Source: Nageia nagi
Lineage: Eukaryota > Pinophyta
DNA: 64,000 bases
Reading direction: 5' to 3'
Assembly: GCA_050084985.1 (NCBI GenBank)
Contig: JBITNC010000001.1
Span: 128,712,001-128,776,000 of the forward strand
Part shown: piece by piece, positions 11,391-23,644 of the stretch
Position numbering within the stretch: position 1 is the stretch's first letter
Layout: every line of letters starts with the position of its first letter
Translations under genes and position numbers: made by a program
The notes under the pieces: generated by a model
The model's database searches: none
Seen by the model: only the letters and a program-made list of their open reading frames with translations
Told to the model about the DNA's origin: nothing

Positions 11391-12137
11391 ATTATTAAAT
11401 TTTCATATTCAACATTATTATTTGTCATGGAAAATTAATTTCAAAAGAATATAGTATGGGTACTCCTTGTGGTGTAATAAATACCACTTGACACCTCCAC
11501 TTTGTTCACATCAAGAACCATCAAAATAGATTACCATATCCCATTCTTCTTCAAGGTCAACAATAATTTCCATTTCATCTATTTAGAAAGCATGTTTATC
11601 TAACAATTCAATTACAAGGGTTTTATCATCTTTTAGAGGTGCTTTTGCAAGATAATCAACTTTGACTTGATCCTTGATAGATTTTTGACTTATAAATAAC
11701 AAATAAAATTATCTTAAATACATAATCCACTTAAATGTTCTTGAATTCTTATAATTTTTATTCATTGTGTATTTTAATGGATTTGATTTAACAATCACAT
11801 AAGTTGTATTCTTAAGCATGTAGTGTCTAAGTTTCTTTGTTAAGAAGACTACTACTAAACATAACTTTTTTATGTATATATATTATAATCAACTAGAGTT
11901 TGACTAATATAGTATATATCTTATTTTTTATTATTTTCATTCTTTTGAGAAACCATTTTTCCTAAAGTGGATTTAGTAGTTAATGAATAAATTCCAAAGG
12001 GTTCTACTTCTCTTGGAGGAATAAAAAACTTGTGATGATAGAAGATAGCATTTTATTTCATCAAATGCTTCTTTTGTTCTTTTCCCTAGTGAAACACAAG
12101 TCCATTTTTTAATAATTTATTTAAAGGTTTGTACTTA
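11391..12137 (-). pseudogene. E4 pol: RNase H and extra RNase H remnants
   Basis: Reading leftward from 12110, the RNase H after RT gives FGIYSLTTKSTLGK and later HLSGLCI-like and KSNPLKYTMNKN segments. Near 11560 it passes into the linker ELLDKHAF and the start of the second RNase H, EEEWDMVIYFDGS. NNNVEYENLIITV follows near 11420 in another frame. These motifs align directly with the E5 extra RNase H. The sequence becomes unreadable left of about 11390. Confidence 0.65.
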
Positions 12138-13150
12138 TTAGATAATTGTGATATGAAATGCCTTATGGCTTGTAACTTTCCTTGTAACTTTTGTAATTAT
12201 TTTATATTTTAAGGGGGAGACATATTTACTATAGCTTTTTATCTTATTAGGTTCTATTTCAATTCCTTGTATTAACACAATAAAACCCAATAACTTTCCT
12301 AAAGTAACCCCAAAGATACATTTCTTTGGATTTAACATAACATTATATTCCAATAACTTATCAAATATTTTTATAAGTACCTCTAGATGTTCTTCTCTAG
12401 TTTTGGATTTACCAAATAAATCATCTACATAATCTTCCATAATATCATTCATGTAGTCATGAAATATATAATGTCATTACTCTTTGATAAGTTGCTCTAG
12501 AATTTTTTAAACCAAAAGATATTGCTTTGTAATAAAAAGTTTCCAAAGTGTTTTTAAATTCTAATTTATGTTCATCTTTTGTAGCTACTTTTATTTGATT
12601 ATAACCAAAAAATCCATCCATGAGTAAAAGCATTTCATGTCTAGTAGTAGCATCGACAAAATTGTGAATATTTGGAAGTGGAAAATCATATTTTGGACAT
12701 GCTTTATTTAGATCTCTAAAATATATACAAACATGGATCTAATTGCCATTAAGCTTCTTAATTGAAATCATGTTGGAAATCTAATCAAAATAATCAATTA
12801 GTTGAATAACTTTACCTCTAATAGATTTCGTAATTATTCTTTTAGCATTAATCCTATTGTATGATGTATTTTTTTCAATGTTTGCTTTATAGGCTTAGTA
12901 ATACTAAGTTCGAATCCAATCTAGGCATATCTACATATGAAATATGAATATCTTTTATTTTTCTTTAAGAATGGATGTGAACTTTAGCCTTTCATTTTCA
13001 CTTAAGGATTTTTCTAATTTTACAATATTAATATTATTAGGATTATCACTTAAATCTATTTCAATTGTTTCTTCAATCAACATGTGGGATCCTTCTTCCA
13101 ATTGACTAGGTATTGGAATCCATTTTTTATCATCTAAATTATATTCCTCA
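12138..13150 (-). pseudogene. E4 pol: reverse transcriptase remnant
   Basis: An open piece, 12452-12138, starts just before the catalytic YVDD box and reads YVDDLFGKSKTREEHLEV, then LNPKKCIFGV and LGFIV, the standard end of the Ty3 RT fold. Upstream (12800-12460) come CPKYDFPLPNI, then LLLMDGFFGYNQIKVA (palm motif with the first catalytic Asp) and ISFGLKNSRATYQRVM. Stops and at least one frame change separate the parts. The RT is clearly of Ty3/gypsy type. Confidence 0.8.
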
Positions 13151-14756
13151 AAATTTTCCTAAACTTTGTTAAGTTAAGGTTGTATTTATAGTAGGTTCAA
13201 ATGTTTGAAATATAAATTTTTTATAAATAAGTGTAAAATCTATTATATTCTCATTAACAACAAGATTGAGTGCAAACAACACTAAATTTGATGAGCTTAG
13301 TCATTTAAATTCTTCACTTTCAAACCGATAAAAAGAGATTTCTTCTAATTTTACATTATATATTTCTTTAATCTAAATCATATGGATTGAAATAATATTA
13401 GAAAATATATTTTTAAGTATTGATATTTCTGATTCTACCACACTTTGATTGGTCATCCATTCAAAGTCCTCAAATAGTTCTTCATATTCAAGATTTTCTA
13501 GTTCTGACTCAACCATCCTTGTATTATATTATTTTTTACTTTTTAATTTATATTCTAACCCTATTTTATCAGTTGGTAATTGATAATAAATATCAATTAT
13601 GTATCTAGGTCCTTGTTCATATCGATCTAAACCATATCCTTTCCATTTACATATATAAAAATATCTTTGGAAAAAGGATCATACAATAGGTGATAAATAT
13701 TCTAATGATTTGCAAAATACACCTTTATTTGGTCTAGGTAAAGGGATTAGTGTTGGTTCTATAGGAATTTCATTTACAAAAAAAGTTTTAATATTAACAC
13801 TTCCCAATCATACCAATTACCCCACCATACTAGGGGATTAGTTAAGTTGTCCAATGTCTTATGCAAAGGGAATATTAAATATTACATCATCAATTTCATA
13901 TTCCCTTATACCTAAGTCGAATAACTTTACTGTTATTGTATAAATATCTAATGATTTGTTATTTTATTTATCATAATAATTTTGAGATGATAAATTTACT
14001 TGGGATGAATCCTTCAATGAGGAATCTTTGTTTAACTCATTTAATTTATGAGCTTTTTCTTCCCAAGAATTGCTATCTTGTTGTGTTGCATATTTTGTGA
14101 TTGTGAACTATTATCAACTTTTCGATGAGCATTAGATGAATTTTGTTGATTAATAGTTTTTTTTCTTTAAATGTATGTGAAGAAGTGTGACATTTTTAAA
14201 CCATATCAAATACTAATGGTTTATTTGTTGGCATATATATGCCATGAAAAAATAAGTAGATGGTAAAGCTACATCATTAGGCAGATAGGTAGTGTTACAA
14301 TGTGAATATGGATTGTCATCACCATGCACACAATGCACTACTCCTTCATGAATATACTTCAAATAATTATGATATATTTATGGGACACATTGCATATATC
14401 TAATCCAAGGTATTCCTAAAATAATATTGTATTGTGTAATATCCTCTTTAATAACTTGTAATAAGGTTTGCAACATTCTTGAACTCATATTAATAGGTAA
14501 TTAAATTGACCCTATTATTGAACATAAAGCATTGTTAAATCCTTTTAGTTGAAGGGATAAGGTTGAAATGTGTGATAAGGGGAGATTTAGATTCTTATAT
14601 GTAGGAATTGAAATAATGTTTATGGCTAATCCTTCAACAATTATAATTCTCTTAAATTTTCTCATCAAATTTCACTATGATATGCATTGGTGGATCTGAT
14701 TCTTATGTCCCATTTGAATATTTTATTTCATGGTCATAAAAATTTATTGTGGGTTT
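13151..14756 (-). pseudogene. E4 protease and acidic protease-RT linker
   Basis: Around 14640-14480 the minus strand reads NLNLPLSHISTLSLQLKGFNNA, matching the E2 protease (NLPFSHISLPSLQIKAFNNA) immediately after its active-site segment. Here the active site has decayed to VEGLAINII in place of the E2 DEGSDVNIL. Further left, 14400-14230 gives YIHEGVVHCV-like and DDNPYSHCNTTY sequence, the post-protease part also seen in E2. A Glu-rich stretch near 13510-13440 (ESELENLEYEELFEDFEW) is the acidic linker that Tat elements carry before RT. Confidence 0.6.
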
Positions 14757-16060
14757 TTAACTTGTTTTAATATTTCCTACAAAAGCTACAAAACTTTTAG
14801 GATCATTTATATCTAATTCAATTATTTGTAGTAATTGATTCATTGCATCTCTATGATATTTGGATTGTTGTAATAACTTAAACAAAGACATTTTTACTTG
14901 TGAAGTTTTTAGTTGTTGATGTAAAGCACCTTTTATAGAGATTTTAATAGGTTTTGGTTTAGGTATATGAGGTTGTACATAAACCCTATCTTGTTGATTA
15001 TTTGGTGTACCATTTTGCAAAGTGGTTATTTTAAGGTCACATAACTTTCTCAAAATATCATAAATAGATTCTGATAATGGTGTATATCTTCTTTTAGATC
15101 TAAAATCTTTTTCTACATTTTGAGGTGGATATGGTTCCATTTATTTTGTAATTGAGACCTTATTAGTTAGTAATTGTTTACTTATTTTTTCTATTTGATT
15201 TTTATTTTTAGTATAACCTTCTCATTTTTCTTACCTTTCATATCTTTGTCTTGTATTTTAACTTTTTCAATTATGACTTCTTGAGAGATAGCTTATTCAA
15301 AGGTTTTATGTTGTTGAATCAACAATGTACTAGTAATAGGTCTCAAAAAACTTTGATTGAATAATTTTACCAACTCTTCTTAAGGTAAAGTATAAGATAT
15401 ACTTGTTAATATCACCCTCCATCATGAAATAAAATTAGTAATTGATTCATCAAGATATTGTTATAATCTTGTAATATCAGTAATGGAGGTATTATCTTTA
15501 TTATTTATTTTAAAATGTTCTACAAACAAATTTGCTAATTGAGAATATGAGCTAATGCTATATTATGGCAGATTATTATACCAATCCATTGCTTGACCAA
15601 TAAGGTCCATAGATAATATACATAGTATTAATACATCATCATTAGCTATTAAGTAACTTGAATATTTAAATCTCCTTAAATGTTCTTTAGGATATTCCTT
15701 TCCATTAAATGGTTCAATTTTAAGAATTTCAAACTTAAAAGGGATTTCTTTCTTTGAAACACTTAATGAATTAGTTCATTGCAAATTATTACATAAAATA
15801 TTTTTTGTTCATCTTACATATATAACTTCTTTTCTACTTCTTTTAATCTCTTATACAAATCATCATCCACTCTTGTTGCCCTTTGTTGTGGTTTATTTTG
15901 TAAGTATAAAGGATATTATTCATTTTTTGGATATGCTTCTTCTCTTGTATATATTTCTTATTTATATCCTTGAAAAGGTCCAAGGTTCATTTTAAGAGCC
16001 CCTCCAAGAAACTCCCTTAGAAAATCTTTGGTGAATCTAGATTTTATTTTTTGAAAATAT
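14757..16060 (-). pseudogene. E4 gag remnant
   Basis: Gag core near 15750-15400 reads EPFNGKEYPKEHLRRFKYSS, then AMDWYNNLP, SYSQLANLFVEHF and, after stops, EELVKLFNQSFLRPI. These are the same landmarks as the E2 gag. The C-terminal open piece 15140-14757 contains RRYTPLSESIYDILRKLCDL and ends with LLQQSKYHRDAMNQLL and FVAFVGNI, the usual gag-protease junction of Tat elements. No intact zinc knuckle is visible. Confidence 0.7.
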
Positions 16061-17440
16061 CAATGATTTTTATAAATTTTTGGAAAATAATGGTTTTTAT
16101 TTTTAGTTTTTTTTTTTAAATATTAGTGATTCAACTTAGAAAATAAAAAAAAAGGAAAATTTTGGTGAATTAGAACTTTTTAAAACTCCCAAAAATAGCC
16201 ATTTCCAATATTGTGGATCCTTAAAATTTGCTTATTAACGAATATTCATGGCTAAAATGAACCCTAAAAAGGTCCATATGGACACTCTAAAGGTGTACTT
16301 GAATCATAATAACCCTCGCCATATGGTGGTTGTAGAGGTGGAGGTTGAAGAGGTGGTCAAGGAGGCAATGATGGCCAAGGAGGTTGATATGCTTGTCCTA
16401 TATCTTGGGGTGGGGAAAATGATATCTTTGAAGTCCATTTTGCTTATTTATTAGTGAATTTTTTTCTTAGAAAAATAAATATCTTGATATCTATATACCC
16501 TAAGACCTTGAGGAGATAATGATCATGCCCTAGGTTGTGATTTATTTTCTCTATTCAAACTTTGATCAAAACCAACTTGGCCTTGATTTTCAATATTTGC
16601 TTATTTATAATAGATCTACTTTGATGTATATTTGACATAGGTTGAGTTTGGACTTGATGTTGGTTAGTAAACTTAATTGGATACCTCTTTTGATAATCAT
16701 ATTAAGCTAAAACTTTATGTTAATTATTGAACATTCCTTTGTTTATGCACATTTCTAATGAGATGCATGTTCTTTCTTATGAGGATAAGGGGGTATCATA
16801 AATTTTGATAAATTTTGTTGAGCTAGTTATCATTGATTAGATTACCTATGCCTTACCAAAGGATATGTGTGCTTGATTTCAAAGCACGAAAAGGATTATC
16901 ATCTACCTTAAAGGAATTTTTTTTCCATACATAAGAGTTATTGTATATGTGAATATTTAATCATCAATTTTCTCATTTTCCTTGATATTATAGAAGGTGA
17001 ATAATCCTCTATTCTTAAATATGATTGGACTAAGTGTTCATCTAGAAAATATCATGTGACAAGATTATACATAGGCCTAAAAGGACCTCTTTTGTATTAC
17101 TATATCATCGATTATGCTCTAGAAGGAGGAACTCTCCTTTCTTAATTATTTAGTGTTGTATTTATTACCTGTTGTTCATTTTCTCCTAGATGTAATCCAA
17201 AATTTATGGGAAGACTAAGAATATAGGCAAAGATTGAGGAATCATAATTGTGTTATACATTCTCTAACATCATGTAAATAATTATCAAGAGGATCCCATT
17301 GTACCTCAATATTTGTATCTCAACATGTTTCTCTTCTTGATTAACTCCTACTTTATTTAAGACTCATTTCTTCTACATCATACTCATCTTGAGGTTCTTT
17401 CTCTTGATGAATCTTTGAGAATAAGTTTTAACCATTTTTT
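16061..17440 (-). pseudogene. E4 upstream ORF (ORF1-like), proline-rich and decayed
   Basis: Between the primer site and gag, the minus strand has coding-like but broken sequence. Near 16450-16260 it gives a proline-rich tract (QAYQPPWPSLPP, PPLQPPPLQPPYGEGYY). Near 17440-17130 it gives KEPQDEYDVEEM and SIFAYILSLPINFGLHLGE. The E2 element has a longer, cleaner ORF at the same place with DEYD-type acidic motifs. Ogre-type elements are known to carry an ORF1 before gag, of unknown function. The plus-strand open frame at 16248-16454 is only the mirror of the proline tract. Confidence 0.4.
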
Positions 17441-19183
17441 ATTTTTATTTTTTATGTTTTTATCAAACTATAAATAGAACACAAACATCAAAAATAGTAA
17501 TTATGTTTTATCTTTTTATTTTATATTTTCAATAAAATAATTGAATGCAAAACATATTGCATGAATATTTACTTTTTTGATGTATTTATGTTTTTCTATA
17601 TTTTTTGATCAATTTAATTAATATTTATTATGTGAGCAATGTGAATTGTATGTATTAATCTTTTTAGTTTTCCTAACTTTGTTTTGTCTAGTCATGTGTT
17701 TAATCAAGGTAGGTTGGTAATCCTAATAGGCTAGCTATGGCTAAGTAATAGATTGGTACTCAAAATAGTCCCCTTAGTACAATGGGATTCAAGAGGGATA
17801 CCATTGAGAACTATCTCAATGATTAATTACAAGTATATCCTCTTTTTTTTAGTTATTTGATGGAAAGTAATGACTTCTAACCTATGAACTTGGTATTCAT
17901 CTCTAGGTTTTGTATCTAAGGCTCATTACATTTCATTAGTGAAGACATAAGATAATAAGAATCAATGTTTGTTAATGCCATCTAACTGATCAATTTTCAT
18001 TTTACAAGGTCTAATGATCATGCAATTTAATAAAGCAAAATGTGTATGAATGCAATTTCTAACCCTCCCAACCATGCATGCTAGTTGATTAAAAATTCTT
18101 TTAATGTGATTCAAATATTATTTTAATTAGTGTGCATATTAATATAATAAACCCATAAAGTTCACTACCATATTAATGAGATTCATTATCAAATTTAAAT
18201 GAGATTCATTTACCCTTCTAGTTGTGGAAGTAATTAAGTGTGGTTCATTAACTCTTCTTCAAGTCTCATCAACCTTCAATCACCCTTCGACATGGTAATA
18301 GAAGATAAGTAAAAAATCCTTAATGTACGTAAATAAATTAAATGTCAGTTCTTTCCTCCTCTACAAGTCACATCATCATTTGACCACTTTTTTACATGGT
18401 AGGGGTAGACAAGTAAGAGTATTAATGTGAAGGTAGAATTTTTAAACTGAGTGTAAATGTTTTACCCCTTTTACTTAACTTTTCTAATCACTTCAAATCA
18501 TCATAGGTGCAAAAGCAAGAGCATTCTTAATTAAATAAAATTAGCTTAATGTAAATGCAACCACCATATTCATTAACAATTTAATGTACTATTATACCTC
18601 AAACTTGATTCATTTACCTTAAATTTATTCTAGATTTAATGAAAATTAATTTAACTCTTCTAAGTGTGTAACTTTGTGTAGATTCCTTAACCAAATTATG
18701 TTATAATGTGAAGAGATAAAGGTTAATTTAATCTTTTCCTATTGAATCCATTCTAATAACCTACTCAATAAATAAGCAAATTAAACTTTAAAGAAAAATA
18801 ATAACAATATACTCTTAATGCATTCTTAACATTAACATTAACTACCCTTTCCTTCATGCAATCTAAGCAAAGGGATCATACATAAGAGGTTCATTCCCAT
18901 TTTTTATCTTAAATTTTTACATTATGCTTGCTATATTGATGAAAATTAGAAATTCTACCTCTATCCTAAAAGTGCTAGCATCCTAACCCAATTTTGGCAT
19001 CCTCATCTAATCGTCGACATATGATACCCAATCGCTAACAAATTTATCATAGAATCTAGAAAAATATAGAATAGAAATAAGTTCAATTATAATTTAAACC
19101 AAAAGATACAAAATAAACAAATAATTATAAAAACCTAAGAAAGCCCTTGTGTTTAATCACTAATATTTTTTTGCATATGAGAG
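17441..19183 (-). other. E4 5' leader, non-coding, with hairpin modules
   Basis: This matches the E2 leader (about 35100-36390) in scattered blocks: the hairpin-like CTTCTAGTTGTGGAAG near 18208, GACATGGTAATAG and ACATGGTAGGGGTAGAC (18290-18415), and a large stem-loop at 18469-18540. No ORF is supported. The region is AT-rich and decayed. Confidence 0.5.
18469..18540 (-). other. E4 leader stem-loop, third copy
   Basis: Arms CTTTTACTTAAC (near 18469-18480) and ATTAAATAAAA (near 18530-18540) pair except where G-to-A decay has removed partners. The loop contains AATCACTTCAAATCATCATAGG and GCAAAAGCAAGAGCAT, which aligns with the loop of the two E2 stem-loops (GCGCAAAAGTGAGAGCAT). Confidence 0.4.
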
Positions 19184-19200
19184 CCCTCCTTCTAGTGCTA
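19184..19200 (-). promoter_or_regulatory. E4 primer-binding site, tRNA-Asn type
   Basis: The plus strand CCCTCCTTCTAGTGCTA matches the 3' end of plant tRNA-Asn (CCCTCCTTCTAGCGCCA) at 15 of 17 bases. The two differences are transitions. It lies four bases from the LTR start at 19205 and fixes E4 on the minus strand. Confidence 0.7.
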
Positions 19201-19204
19201 TTAA

Positions 19205-19640
19205 TGTTGACCCAAAAAGTAACCTATTAATAAATAAGACAAACACATATCAAATATCAATATGTATTTTATTACTATTTTGAGTGACCTCAAATTATAC
19301 AAAATGAATCTCTAGATCTATTACCTTACTTCAAGGACTTTTACAAAATTGTGTTTTTAGAGCCTCTTAGGCTTTAACAAAGTCATTGATGTTCTGGATG
19401 AAGTCATCAATGGTTGTCTCCAATCATGGGCATCCAATATGTAGTCATTGGAATTTCTATAATTGGATTGTATTTTTTTTTATTCTCCTCTCCTATTCAT
19501 CTTTAGCTTAATCTCTTGATTCTTGGTCGTTACTACCTTGGTAAACCTTCAATATTCTATGCTTTTGCACCTGTGGACCCTACACACATGCTAAAATAAG
19601 CTATCAAACATACCCATTCACATTAAAAATATAAAATATT
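19205..19640 (-). repeat. E4 5' LTR, inner part
   Basis: Begins TGTTGACCCAAAAAG. It shares with E5 the block around CACACATGCTAAAATAA. Interrupted at 19640 by E2; the duplicated target ATATT is at 19636-19640. It contains GTCATTGATG and GTCATCAATGG copies of the family motif near 19380-19415. Confidence 0.65.
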
Positions 19641-20488
19641 TGTTACAGTGAAAATAGAGCTGGAATATAGAATAATATAAAATACAATTATTCTTCAATC
19701 TTCACTGAACCTCAAATTATGTAAAATAGATAAACATGTTATAATTGTAAATTGATATTGATTTTTAGCTCAAACTACAACTTGCCCTTAGAAGGGACTT
19801 TTACAAATGCCATTTGCCAAAACAAGAGTATTAGATCTCCATTGTTTTTTGATTTGCTTGCTTCTTTTCTTGATATGAACCTGTAAATCCTACACACATG
19901 CAAAAGACAATAACATCAAAGCATCTATATATAACATATATTGAATTAAAACTAGCATAAAATAATAAAATATATGAGCTCACAAGATTTTGGCAGCATT
20001 ACCCTACTTTAAAAATGGGTCAAGAATCTCTCTAATTTGCTTTGTATTAACTTGTATTTATAGATTTTGGATGGGATATTCAAAAGGCTAGTAAGAGGAA
20101 GTGAACAGCCACCGTAGGTCGTAACTAACCCCCTATATCCACCTCATCTTGGAAAGTTGAATTGTTTCAACTTTCCCTCACCATTTTGGCTTCTATTCAG
20201 CTATTACAAAGTCACCAACGATTGGAAGATAGACGCCGATGACTGGCTCAAAACATTGGCATTTGTTTTGGAACGCCGGTGACTGGTTTTCCATTTTTAT
20301 AACAATGTTAAAATGACCGCCAAATAGTCAATTTTTATCGAAAAGGGGTCATGTGACCACTCATTTTGCATGTACTTGATGAGAGCTATCCAATAATGGA
20401 TTTTTAAAGCTTGTTTGAGTCTTGTATAAAGAGTTATGATTAGTTCAATGTTTACTAGTTAACAAGGGGACATTTTTAGGTGTCTACA
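19641..20488 (-). repeat. E2 3' LTR, 848 bp
   Basis: Begins TGTTACAGTG and ends GGTGTCTACA on the plus strand. Nearly the same as the copy at 36413. Contains the family motif at 20213-20300 (GTCACCAACGATTGG, GCCGATGACTGG, CGCCGGTGACTGG). Sense TATA box at 20062-20055. Confidence 0.85.
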
Positions 20489-20502
20489 TTTTGCCCCTTT
20501 TT
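20489..20502 (-). promoter_or_regulatory. E2 polypurine tract
   Basis: On the minus strand AAAAAGGGGCAAAA directly precedes the LTR start TGTAGACACC. It matches the E5 tract. Confidence 0.75.
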
Positions 20503-21328
20503 GAATCATCAACCGAAAATGCAGTTGATGATTTCAAAAATATAGTATGAGAAGATTTATTGCTTGATTGTTTATTTTTGCTTTTTTATGATATAAGTTT
20601 TGACTCAATTTCTTAGATGAATCAAAATTTTGATTTATCAAATTATGATAAAATGTGTTTTCATTTTACATTTGATGTAGTTTTGAAAACAAATTTGAAT
20701 ATACTTCAGAAGTGACTATTTTTGGTATGACAATGTGTTGAGCTTGTGTGACAGTTGCATGACATTTCTATTATGTCATTTTGTATGTCTAAGCACACAT
20801 GTACCATATAAGTCCTCTTTAGTATATGAGTTTGATGGTGTTGTCCTTTGTCCCGACAACGGGGTTTCAAGATGATCTCCTGTAACAATGATACATCACA
20901 TTTTATTTCCATTGATATTTGTAAATGTTAATGATATTTTTAAGAAATATCATCAAAATCTTTTTTGTATAAAGCTTAAGATCTTTTAGTAGGATATAAT
21001 TATAGCTTCTTTGAATCAACTTGTTATTTATACATATTTCATCATCCGATGTTGTCATGAGGATAGCCCTTGCCATGACTGAATATGATTTTTTAACTTT
21101 TGCAATTGATACATTTTGAAAATGATATTGTAATACATCAAAACTACACTTGCGTCAATCTCCATACTGTGTTGTTTATGGTAGTTGCATGACAAGACTC
21201 TAGTTTGTCTCTGCATACCAAAGCGAGTATGTGATGGTAAGCTTATTTGATGTATACAATTTTGAGGTAGTGATGTTGTATATCAAAACTTCACTTGTGT
21301 TTATCTCCATACTGTATGCTATTTATGG
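20503..21328 (-). repeat. E2 3' untranslated region with a 147-bp duplication
   Basis: Non-coding region next to the polypurine tract; it matches E5 9600-10084 in reverse. Near 21130-21333 a unit of 147 bp is repeated (TTATGGTAGTT at 21177-21186 and again at 21324-21333). E3 landed at the end of the second TAGTT, and the unit continues past E3 at 28970 (GCATGACAAAACTCTAG). A related motif (ACAACGGGGTTTCAAGATGAT near 20855) recurs at about 29075 and 29695 as CCAGCAGAATGGGTTTCATG and CCAGCAGGATGGCTTTC. No gene is visible. Confidence 0.55.
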
Positions 21329-21333
21329 TAGTT

Positions 21334-22167
21334 TATTTACAAATAAAAATTGAGCGTGTAAATAAATAAATAGAGAAATATCTACAAACTCAATATTATC
21401 TGTATACTAGCTACGGATAGTGATTTATTCTAGATATCAATAAACAACATAACCAATTCAGCAGTGTACTTGTACCAACCAAAGCTGTGATTCATGTACT
21501 TACCTCACAGAATGTACCTGACAATGAAAGATGTAGATATTGGCGATGTAGTGATGATAAGCTACCTTTTCCATAATGTTGTGACCTGCAAGGATGTGAA
21601 AAGAGGACCGTGGGCGGTCCGTTTTAGTAGTATTAGAGCGCTGGCGGTGTTCTTCCGTTCACAAAGGAGCACTGGTGGCCCTAGCTTGATAGCTTTGACT
21701 TCTCGATTAGGTCTAGATCTTCAGTATAGATATCTCAGATTGCAGTATAATATCAGAATTGATCGCACATGTTAGGAGAGCTCACGTAAGGAAGCACACA
21801 AACCACAACCTTGTAGGTGGTACCAAGAGATACCTTAAGGGGTAGCCACTTACAAGACCATACGCGAGATCATGTGTATCCTTGTTGTTGTGGACTTACT
21901 ATTAGATCCCTTATTTATATAGATAATAGATAATACCACCCATAGGTCGGCGTGCATCCACATAAATAAGGTTAATTCACAAGATTTAAGATAAACACAT
22001 CAATAAACAAGATAATTCATGCAATACTCAAGATAAACCATGCAATATTCACATTCAAGCCAAACATTGATATTATCACTTTAATCCATTCAAGACATAT
22101 AGTTAGGCCAAGCATATTTCATTAATTTATTGATTTAAAAACATAAATTCATTTTTATGTGTTAACA
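21334..22167 (-). repeat. E3 3' LTR, 834 bp
   Basis: Starts TATTTACAAA (G-to-A of TGTTTAC) and ends GTGTTAACA. Contains the inverted repeat GGACCG-TGGG-CGGTCC (21605-21620) and two weaker relatives (GCGCTGGCGGTG near 21639 and GCACTGGTGGCCC near 21669). Reading minus, TATATAAATA is at 21921-21912. Confidence 0.9.
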
Positions 22168-22180
22168 GATGCCCCACTTT
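22168..22180 (-). promoter_or_regulatory. E3 polypurine tract
   Basis: On the minus strand AAAGTGGGGCATC directly precedes the 3' LTR start TGTTAACAC. The core AAAGTGGGG is a typical plant plus-strand primer. Confidence 0.65.
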
Positions 22181-22435
22181 GGATGTGAAATCGAAAGAAT
22201 CATGAGGTGACTTGAGATTTTGCATTCAAAGTAAAACACAATATCACAACAAACAATTTTGATAAGCAATGATAAACATTAACCATTCTAAACTTAAACA
22301 ACATCATGATAAATCTAGATATAGGTTGAGAAAACTCCCTTTTGGTATTACCTTGGGCATGCTTGCCCCTTGCGTTTTGCTATAGGAGGTGATAGCCTGA
22401 TATGTCTGATAATCTGATAATCTTACTGCAATGCT

Positions 22436-22640
22436 GATGACCCATGATGACAAACTTGACAACACACATGACAGTGACCGGATAAATGACTTGACCACAC
22501 ATGTTGACTGGATGACATCTTGACAAGACCACATCATAAGACAAAACATGACAACACATGACAAGACATGATAACACACATGACCAACTCACAAGACAAG
22601 ACATGACAACACATAACAACACATGATAACCATAACCACA
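22436..22640. repeat. Degenerate ACACATGACA-type short repeats in E3
   Basis: Irregular repetition of ACATGACAAGACATGATAACACACATGACC-like 10-20 bp words. It forms the outer part of the hypervariable 3' region of E3. Minus-strand open frames here (Cys/Val/Ser-rich, for example CVVMSCLVS) are by-products of the repeat. Confidence 0.6.
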
Positions 22641-22645
22641 CATAG

Positions 22646-23110
22646 GAGAGAGCTAAGTTCTACACAACTGAGCCTTCGCACCAAGAGGTGTACTCCAGTT
22701 GCATGAGAATCAAACTTCGCAAAATAATGATAAGCTGATATGTGAGAGCTAAGTTCCACACAACTCTTCACACCAAGTTGCATAAGAACTGAACTCCGTA
22801 GAACAATGATAAGCTGATGTATGAGAGCTAAGTTCTACACAACTGAGCCTTCGCACCAAGAGGTGTACTCCAGTTGCATGAGAACCGAACTCTGTAGAAC
22901 AAGTGATAAGCTGATATGTGAGAGCTAAGTTCTACACAACTGAGCCCTCGTATCAAGAGGTGTACTCCAGTTGCATAAGAACCGAACTCCGCAGAACCAT
23001 GATAAGCTAATGTATGAGAGCTAAGTTCCACACAACGGAGCCTTCGCACCAAGAGGTGTACTCCCATTGCATGAGAACCGAACTTCACAGTTAAATGATA
23101 AACTAATGAA
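22646..23110. repeat. E3 tandem array 1: five units of about 97 bp
   Basis: Units start GAGAGCTAAGTTC at 22646, 22744, 22823, 22920 and 23016 (spacing 98, 79, 97, 96). Each carries GAGCCTTCGCACCAAGAGG, then TTGCATGAGAACCGAACTC and TGATAAGCTGATRT. The second unit has an internal deletion. The array is in the 3' untranslated region of a minus-strand Ty3 element, a place known in plants to spawn satellites. Confidence 0.8.
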
Positions 23111-23119
23111 GCTGATACT

Positions 23120-23640
23120 CCACCAAGAAGCATGATAAGCTGACTATGGGAGTTGGACTCCACTCATAAGCACATGATAAGCTCATGATAAGCTGACTAT
23201 GGGAGCTGGGCTCCACTCATAGCCACATGATAAGCACATGATAAGCTAACTATGGGAGCTGGACTCCACTCATAGCCACATGATAAGCACATGATAAGCT
23301 GACTATGGGAGCTGGACTCCACTCATAGCCACATGATAAGTTGACTATGGGAGCTGGACTCCACTCATAGTCACATGATAAGCTGACTATGGGAGCTGGA
23401 CTCCTCTCATAAGCATGTGATAAGCTGACTCATGGGAGCTGAACTCCACTCATAAGCACATGATAATCTGATTATGGGAGTTGGAACTCCACTCATAAGC
23501 ATGATAATCTGACCACAGAAGCTAGAACTCCACTCACAAACATGATAATCTGATTATGGGAGCTAGACTCCACTCATAAGCATGATAATCTGACCACAGG
23601 AGCTAGAACTCCACTCACAAGCATGATAATCTGATCACTC
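23120..23640. repeat. E3 tandem array 2: twelve units of 41-53 bp
   Basis: Units marked by TGACTATGGGAGCTGGACTC begin at 23141, 23194, 23247, 23300, 23342, 23384, 23426, 23469, 23510, 23551, 23591 and 23632. The first spacings are 53 and the rest 40-43. The 53-bp form has an extra CACATGATAAG. It shares TGATAAGCTGA with array 1, so the two arrays may have a common origin. Confidence 0.8.
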
Positions 23641-23644
23641 AAGT

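Noticed and set aside
16248-16454. Plus-strand open frame with a VEVEVEEVV tract
   Set aside because: It mirrors the proline-rich coding tract of E4 on the minus strand.
21494-21775. 93-residue open frame in the E3 left LTR, with a twin at 28292-28573
   Set aside because: It is within the LTR, antisense to the element, and the twin exists only because LTRs are duplicated. No domain features. Treated as chance.
22304-23163. Minus-strand open frames rich in Cys, Val, Leu and Ser
   Set aside because: They are translations of the tandem arrays; the periodic peptide follows the DNA repeat.
22646-23640. CRISPR-like repeat array
   Set aside because: Units are contiguous and degenerate without unique spacers, and the context is a plant retrotransposon.
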